This document shows, one piece after another, positions 47,501 through 56,500 of a stretch of DNA of 64,000 bases. Position numbers and translations under genes: made by a program. Origin of the DNA: Phoronis australis (taxonomy: Eukaryota > Phoronida > Phoronidae); NCBI GenBank assembly GCA_002633005.1, contig NMRA01000547.1, forward strand, positions 73,561 to 137,560. Direction: 5' to 3'. The notes below the pieces were generated by a model that did not search any database, was not told the origin of the DNA, and saw only the letters and a program-made list of their open reading frames with translations. Numbering within the stretch: the first letter of the stretch is position 1; each line of letters starts with the position of its first letter.

Positions 47501-50500
47501 CATTCCCAAGTTTTTGGTGAAGTTGTTTAGATGAAAATTTATGGGCCGAGAATTTCTTGTCAAAAACTAAATGAAGGGGAACCAAAGTAGTTGAATCCAA
47601 CCAAAAGTTGACAGGTGCTGGCACATTCCCAGCCAAGAAACTTTACGCTGATTTTCAAAACGAGCCATTCAGTATGTTTTGAGAAAATCAATGGAACTGC
47701 AAACTGGCAAGGACAGACAGACAATATGCTGAATACTAAGTATACGCAACCACAAAATTATTTGTGGGCAGCTGGAAAAGGTTGTGTTCTTTGATGACAA
47801 AGTTAACAACAAAAGAATAAGTCAATGTGCTGAGCTTACTGAGTTAATCTCCTCTTCAGTTTTAAAATGTGCAGGTAAATCATGAACTTCAGTTAAAACT
47901 GAATAACATGGCATTGCTTTTACCATTCCTGTTAAAAGCATGGTCTTCATATTAAAACTTCGGTCAAAATAATAGTGACTGAAAATTCAAAAAAGGCAAA
48001 GTCAAAAAGTTAATATAAACTTCATTAGGAAGGTGAAACATGATTCTTGTCAACCTTCCTCGACAAATTAGGAAAATTAACTTAGATTACTTCGATGTAA
48101 TGTGGATGTCCTACTGGTGTTCCTTAGAGATGTTCAGTTTCCACGCTGTGTAGCCTGGAAACAATGCATTGCATACTGGACAAAGAGACTACCATCAGCT
48201 ATTGATGTTAGACATATGCTTAATTTTCTAAAGACTTGTAATCCACTGCTTCCCTGTCTGACAAAACAACCACAAAAGTATTCTTGTTGGCATGATAAAG
48301 GACACATACAAATTAAAGTTTGACACAGGGGCCTTGCTTTCAGCTCTTATAAAAGGCAGTTAGTGCCTCAACATCTTTTCATGCTCTTTTCTAAGTTAGA
48401 CAATAGCCAAAATTTCAAACTGTTTCACTCACACACTAGGCAGAAGGAATGTCAAAAATAACTCCACTCATGTCCACAAATTCACGTTTGCACTGGGACA
48501 CATCATGGATTTGGAAATATCGTATTGTGGAGAGCTTCTGATATCCCCATCACATACGGTATCACTACCAGTCCTTTGGTCTCTTAGTAACATTTTTGTC
48601 ACACCTGGACAAATCCCAAACATACCGACAAGGCGCTGTTCTTCTGATAACTCGTCTTGTCATTCAGACACTAAGTTGTTGTTCCAACCATACATATGCA
48701 CTATGCCAACTATACAATGCATTGTTTTCCACGCCACATGGCAGGAAAACTCGACATTTCTAACAAAGATGGAAGGTTAATGTTTGGCAATGAGCACGAA
48801 TTGCAATAGAATAAGAAACAAATGAAACATGAAACCCCTTGAAAGATAGCAAACATTGTCATCAAAAGTGCAGCATGCATATCGCTTCAGAACAACAGGA
48901 AAAAGATCACAATACAATCATGACCTTATAGTAGAAAATTGAACAAATAGTAAATCAAAATCTGTAATTCTATCACTCATAAAATGCAAATGAATCTAAC
49001 TTTCTTATTTCTTTTTACTCATTTTGTTCACTAGGACATGAGCCAGTTTTGCCAGTGCATGAGTTTTAATAAGGTTTTTCCCCGGCCAGCAAATCAATTC
49101 TGGTAATCAAAGAGGGTTGACGCAAAGTGCTAAGTTAACCTAAAAAGAGCTTTCCCCACAAGCAAGACGCTAAGTGATCACTCCAGTCAGCGATAGGAGT
49201 CAGCTAAGTTTTAACAAGGTGGAGCCACAAAAACCTTAGGCATTGATCTTTTTTAAAATGAAGACTCTTGTTTATTTTGACAAACTGAAATAAAATGCAA
49301 AATATAAATTTAACCAAAATGTTACCAAATTAGAATACAACACTTGTTGTTCATTGAAAGGAACACCTGCACAAAACTAAGATGATACTGAAATTAACCT
49401 TCCACACCAACTGAAACTCCTCAAAAAATTTTCACATAGATGCCGAAATGAAAGGCCTTCTAAAGATGAGCAGTTGGAAATTTTGAATATTTATGGACAG
49501 GTAGAATTTTCACAAAGATATTTGAAAACTTGTCTCAAGTATGACCTAACTATCTTACCTCTCCGTTTTAAGTACTCAGCAACAAGAGCAGCAACATGTA
49601 TGGAACAATGAGCAGCCTGGAAAAAAAAAACAAACAGAAAAGAAACTTCAAATTACTACAAACTAAGGCAAAGCAATACTCGCTTCGGCATAATTTTGAA
49701 GGTGCACAGTGGCTGGCATTCATTTTTCCAATGATATTTTGTCAACAGAGCGGTTGAGGAGTTCGGTCACTGAGATTTCTTGCAGAAGTTTGCAGCATTG
49801 ATTTTTATCATAAAGAAAGTTTCAAAATCCTTGAAATTCATTAACAAAAGATTTGTGTAGATGGACACATAAATGGATAAACAGACAAACATACTGACAA
49901 ACAGTAAATGGATGAAAGCACTAATACTTTGATGTACATACAATACCACCAGAAACCAATGAATGGAAAAGTATGAATTGGCCAACAAGGGGTATTACAG
50001 TACTGATCAACACACAAGATGATTTACTGATTCAGAAGGTCTTAGTGTAGTTCAGTAAGTACAACATCAGCAGGGGTGCATCCATTCCAGAGGTCACTAG
50101 ACTATATTTTGATGGGGTGTGCCGCTGGAAAATTAGAATACCCACTCAATAGGAGAGTCCACAAGATGACATTCTACCCTTTAATATAGCTTAAAAAACA
50201 CTAGTTTTAGTCCATGATATATCAATTTAATTATAGTATTATTGCTTTGAAGTAATCAGTAATGTGATAAATGCCCTACTCCACACAAAAATAACTTAGA
50301 TGAGTGTGTTATGTAGTGTCGTTACCTAGTACACAAAAACATGTACAGTGTGCAAAACCTGATTTAATAACATAGAGTTTTGGCAAATGTGTGTTTGAGT
50401 TTTAAAAAAGAAAGAAAATACATTTGATTCAACGTGTCGCTTTGTGACAAATGGGGGCCAGTCCCGGAGAAACCAGTCAACACAAATGAGGGCCAGTCCT

Positions 50501-53500
50501 CGCTGGAGAAACCAGTCAACAGAGTGGAATTTAAACTGTTTTACTAACACTAAGGAACAACTGTTCAAATACCAGCGAGGATGGACATTAATAACATTGT
50601 GGCATTACCAACAGCACCCTTACACCACCAAATCTCCTGAAAAAGAACCTTTAGACAGTCACACAAACAGTCACCCGGCGACTCAATGACATTGGCCTTG
50701 CCGAAACAATTCTCGAATGTTTTTTAGCAGATGAGATCAACAATTGCTAAATGAAACACGTTCTGCTTTACTGCTTGTGTTAATTTCTTTAGTTACAATG
50801 CACTCCTAGATCGTTACATTGTGCTTACTCCGGAAAATGAACTCTGATGACACGCAAGCGCCCACTCACTCACACAATACACAGACGAACTTCAAAACAA
50901 ACATCAAGTGACAACAACATGTGTGCTCATCCAGAGATTTTTCTTGTGTTACGGGGTACGATGTAGCGCAGATTTGGACTTAATATGCAGTTAATTCCGA
51001 CTCCACAGGAACTTAAAAATCTTAGGGACATTATTTTGAAACGTTAAGGACTTCAGGAAATTTGTTGAGTTGAAACTGTATTTTCATTCAAGAATTCAAG
51101 TTGCTCTATCAATGATTGTGAAGCCGCAGCGACGGATCAGTCGGTGAGTTTTCGCCCTAGGATTTCAGCACAATTTTCTGAAAAATGATTGCAATTTAAC
51201 AACGAAGCTTAATAGCAATGCACCACAATTTTGTAGAAAATTTGTAATAGGTCACAGAGTATAAATTTAATGAATCCTAGCTTAAGATTTTACCCGTTTC
51301 AGAAACCAGGTTTCAACCGCCTTCGGCTATAATAAGTGCCCCATCCTGAAACCAATTTTTCTAAGCGCCCTGGGCGCTTATGAGGGCGAATACGGTACAG
51401 GATTTAATCATTCTCTCTCCATCTATGCACTATCCCAAAGCACAGCTACCTTTTAATCAAACCCACAGTCAATTTCAGACAGCTGAATAAAGGCTGTGAG
51501 TTACCTATGGAGAATTTGCAGTCCAATCAACAGAAAAAAGACTTGGTATGACAAAAATGAGAGAGGACTAGGGTATTCAAATCAGGAGATCACATTCTTG
51601 AACTATTTCCGATCCAGTCGAACAATCTCCAAGCTAGGTTTTATGGTCCTTTAAATTTGTCAAAGGTAATATACCTAAATTATGTGGTTAAGACTCACGA
51701 CAGGAGGAAATCCACTCAGCTTGGTCGTGTTAACATGTTGAAAATGTATCATGGCAGTAAGCTACAAGTAGCTGCCAATAAAGTGATGAGTTTGAAAGTG
51801 ATGATATTGTACAATCGAAAGTGTTTAATTCTGAAATTCTGCAAGATGTTGATTTAAAATTGAGTGGTTTTGAACCTCATCAAAAACAACAAATGAAAGA
51901 TTTGATACTGAAGTACAAAAGCTTGTTTCCTGACGTTCCAAACAGAACTGCTATTACATCTCATATGCATATCTTTATCGTAGCATTGGTGTAAATAAGA
52001 ATCTATAAACTTTCAAACTGGACACCCTTTGTTTTTATCTGTTTTCGTACATGAGAACATTAAAGCTGACACTCAAAAACCGTAATAAGCATTTTTAAAA
52101 GGGAATTCATGAGACTTGCATGTTTAATAAAGCACATTTATTGTATGCAACATCACATCTACATACAAGAATGTACAGTATATAACATACCTCAACTTTG
52201 CACGATTACAAATTAATGACTGGTGCAGTTGCTTGCTAAAATCTGTTTTGAAGTTCACCTTGGTGTGCAAAAACATGAAACACGGGTGGGGACACAAAGC
52301 TATTCTGTGAAAGTCACAAAAATATCTAGTTCTGAATGAGTTCCATCACGTTTCAGAGGCCCTTTCATTATGCCTGAAGGGCGTGAGCCAAGCATCGTTA
52401 CAGGCCCCTCCAAGTTCAGCTTCAGGGACCGATAACTCCTCCAAAATTGCACTGAGATCCGAATCGATAGAATCTGCATTACTGTGACTGTTGTGTTAGT
52501 TTCCTTGTCACTTTCGTTTTCACTATCTGAGTCCATGAACACTTCCTCAAGAAACTGATCAATAGTCACTTTACCACGATTGGCACCAGCCAAGATAAAA
52601 CTTGTGCAAACTTTCAAATATCTCGAAAACAAATAATGACAGCCATATGTTGTAAATCAGAAAAATATACGGGAAGCTTTGAACTGTGGAATGCGAATGC
52701 TCACATATATAAACAGTATACCGGGCTTTCACTGAATGAAAAACACCAGTGTCCTGTGGTGAGTACACTCTTCTTGTGCAGCCTAGCCCTAGCTAATTAT
52801 AGGCGATTGAGTACACCCGATGCATTTTAATAGGATAATAAGCTTGTCGGCTGACCACGCCTAGCGCAGGATACGGGTTAAGCATCAAACGGCTTATTAA
52901 AAAGGAGGCATTGTCATCAGAAATAGCTTTACAACACTTTGGTGCTTATATCTGTACTGCACAGGAACCTCTGAACATATAAACCGATCACAATCCCTTG
53001 GTATTTTTGTGTACAATGAAGAACAAGAACAGAAAATAAATGAATTGTAGTTTGATCCTGCAAGAATATAATCCGAACATTTTTCACATTACGGGCAAAG
53101 AAAATGTAATTGCTGATTGTCTATCCTGATGATGATGATGTTTGTTTAAATTGAATTAACAAATTCAGTTATGCATTAGCATAATGCTGTTAGTGACATT
53201 ACGTAGAATGCAAAAACGTGTACAGTGGGAGAAATCTGATTTAAAGACATAACATTTTGACACGTGTACGCCGAGTTGTAAAAAAGAAAGCAAATCCAGT
53301 TGCTTCAACCTGTCGCTTTGTCAGCTTGCTTTGTAACAAGTGTTCCTGGCAAACAGGCTTCTTGGCAACAGCAGCTCTTATACATACAAACCAATCGTGA
53401 AGTACAAGATGCTAAGTTGAGTCCAATTGGTGGTGATTTCAGGGCTCCAAAGAACTGACAGTTCGTTACTGCTTGAGATCAGGCTCTATAAGTTGGCTTA

Positions 53501-56500
53501 GTTTCAAGGAATAACAAACAGTTATTTCTTTGCAAACCTAGGAATCCCTTCTCATCCGAGTAAAGGACAGACAAGTTGAAACCAACTTTGAAGTAAGCAG
53601 TCTAAATCAAAAGTTGACATCATGGACTGAATAATGTTTTATAGCTGCTATAAGTTTTGTAAAATTACATTACAATGCTTTATGAAATCAAATGAAGCCA
53701 AATTATAAGATGGGAAATATTTACTAACAACCTCACTCGGGTAGAAACCCAACCATTGCAGGAAAACAGTTTTATATTTACTTAGTTGAATACTGTCTCA
53801 AAAAACATCTGAGAATTTTCTTTTCCTCAATTCAAACCGTTCTTCAATGATATTCTCGCCATGCTGCCCAGACATCCCAGTCTCCTGAGTCAAAGGACAC
53901 CTTTGCCACACCAACACCACTCACCTCAGAGAAGTCCCCATTGGTCATGTGTATTCTTGCCATACTATCCAGCCATGTCTTCCTTAGCTCTGGTGTGCTG
54001 GCATATGACTTGGCCAGACTGTACTGGAGGTCCACCAGCATCTCTGGGTCATTCTTGTGTTCTTCCATCTGTGCCGTCGCCATCAGTACTGTGCGAATAC
54101 GCTTTGTCAGGTCCTTTACCTCCACTGGGAAACTAGTCCGCTGCAGGAAACAATTAAAAAATTACAATAAATAACAGTCGTGGGCAAAAGCCGCCGTATG
54201 GTAACATAGATAAAAATGGGCAAAACCAATTGACTAAATCCAGGTCCGATCTCAAAATATTTGTCCCGAATGCCATTAACCATTGGAACGTACATCGTCT
54301 GCCAAAGTACCTTGCAGACCTTAATGAAAATTAGTGACAAAATGGCAGTGCACCAATAAAAATACTCGCTTTGTTTCTTTCAAATTTCCTATTACAAAAT
54401 ACGTAACTATCACCGAAAACTTTCATATGGATTGGTAAGCACTAAAAACAACCATAGACCCAAGTCATTTATCAGCAGACATTTCACAGACACGCTTTCT
54501 TGTGTAGCAGGCATAAATTCGAGTGTCTCCACTTCTGTGACTTCGTCACTACGCATAGAATTTTGTGATAGGGTTCAAATCACAGCCTAGATACTTCTTC
54601 ACTGATTTGGTCATGGGATGTTGTTCTGAATTGTCTTACTTATGTAGCATACATTCTGTGACCTGCTTGAGCACACAACATTTAGGCCACAACTTTGTCA
54701 GGCACTGGATAATAATTTCATAAATGGCTTCACCAGCACATGATTATGTGAAAAAACAACTTATGATTTAGGCCACTAATCGTTATAAAAACAGTTCCAC
54801 CTCATTCCCACCTCACTTCAGAAACCATCTCTGGGCTCGAGAAGAACTGTCAGTTCGCTGTTGCCTCAGACGAGGGTCAAAACCTTTCAGGTCAAGGTGT
54901 GAACATTTCAGCTCAGAAGTTGAAAATTAAACATACTGACAAGTTGGATTAATCTAGGTGAACTTGTATGGTCACAAAAACACATTTCTGTATTCGCCCT
55001 AATAAGCGCCCAGGGTGCTTAGAAAAAATCGTTGCAGGGAAGGAGGGTGCTTATTATAGCCTAAGGCGGTTGAAACCCGGTCTCTGAAGCGGGTGAAATT
55101 TGGAAGCTAGGACTCATCAAATTTACGCTCTGCGACGTATCTGTAACCTATGAGAGACTTTCTACAAAAATGTGATGGATTGCTATCAAACTTTGTTGTT
55201 AAACTAAGATCCTTTTTCGGAAAATTGTGCGGAAATTCCAGGGCTTAATTTCGCCGACTGATGCGTCACTGTCTCGCGATCGTCGATAGGGCAACTTGAA
55301 TTCTTGAAACAAATAAAGTTTTGACTCTATAAATTACCTGAAATCCTTCTTAAGTTTTCCAAATAGCATCCCTAAGATTTTCAAAGTTCCTGTGGAGTCA
55401 GGATTAACCGCAAATTAAGTCCAAATCTGCGCTAGATCGCAACCCGCAACACAAGAAAAATCTGGACGAACACACGTTGCTGTCATGTGACGTTTGTTTC
55501 GAATTTCATCAGCGTGTGTGTGCCGAGCAAGCGATCGCGTGCGTGTCGTCAGAGTTCATTTGCCAGAGTAGCAACCTACATGTATGTAGTATGTGCTTCC
55601 TGGCCACGTGCTTTTAACACTGATTTTCGTGTGTACAAAGAAATCTGGATTCCTGTTGATGGAGAAGATCTGTACGGGAAAGATACAATACAATACAATA
55701 CAATCCCGTTGCCAATATACTGTGTCTGTTCTGAAAGGCCAGACCATAGAGCGACAAATTCTTTGCAAGATCAGCAAAACTTCTGCGTTCTTTTTGAAGC
55801 ACTGTGGAAGTTTGAAGTGTAGATTTTTTCAGGAGTGTCGGATATTATTGATAAATTGAAGACGTTACTATAGAATTTTAGAACTGTAGGTAAGGCATTT
55901 TTCACATGTATACATGTTCATGAGCTAGGCGCTTACTTTAGCAAAGTCTGAAAATGTGGGGGGTGCTCATAGGGGTATGGGCGCTAATTAGGGCGAATAC
56001 AGTACCATCTGCTAGGTATTCCAGCTAGGGGGTTGCTTAGAGTTTTTCCCAAAGTTCTAGTTGGTCTGTGACTGTGACCGGATGTGTGAGATGGATTGTA
56101 ATCTGAACACTGGGGTTGGACTTTCTAATGTTTTGTTTATATACTTTCAAAGTACTGAGCGGTTATTTTTGTTAATGTGGTGGGCATTTGCAACAATGTG
56201 GACAGCTATTGCATGGAACTTGACTGAAATTATTTGTTGGAGGCTGTGGAACATGTGAGGACGGCTTGGTGATGAAGACTGAAGATGCCACAAGTTTCAA
56301 GTGTTGGAGCTGGCATTACAACCCAGTCTTCGTCCCCTGTTTTGTGTAACTTGTCAAAATGTTTGTAAATAATGTAAATGGATGTGAATATTATACAGGA
56401 TAACTGGAAGAGTGGTTATTTTCATTTATATTACAGTAACACCACCCTAATTCTGGCATCAGATCTCTCAGTCTATTCATAGTTGACAGTGAATGTTTTA

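Larger units (their letters stand above)
38428..49558. other. DOCK intron 4 (11.1 kb)
   Basis: The longest intron. 38430-41470 shows no recognised feature beyond AT-rich sequence. An (AT)n run (41473-41504), the second Kolobok copy, tandem elements D and E, and 47395-47770 (two units like those at 24895-25210) follow. 42770-44600 and 47780-49558 show nothing recognised. Confidence 0.6.
49617..53924. other. DOCK intron 3: gypsy remnant and nested inserts
   Basis: 4.3 kb. 49617-50300 and 53480-53924 show no recognised feature apart from a palindrome at 53452-53464. The rest is a gypsy-type retroelement broken by two inserts. Confidence 0.65.
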
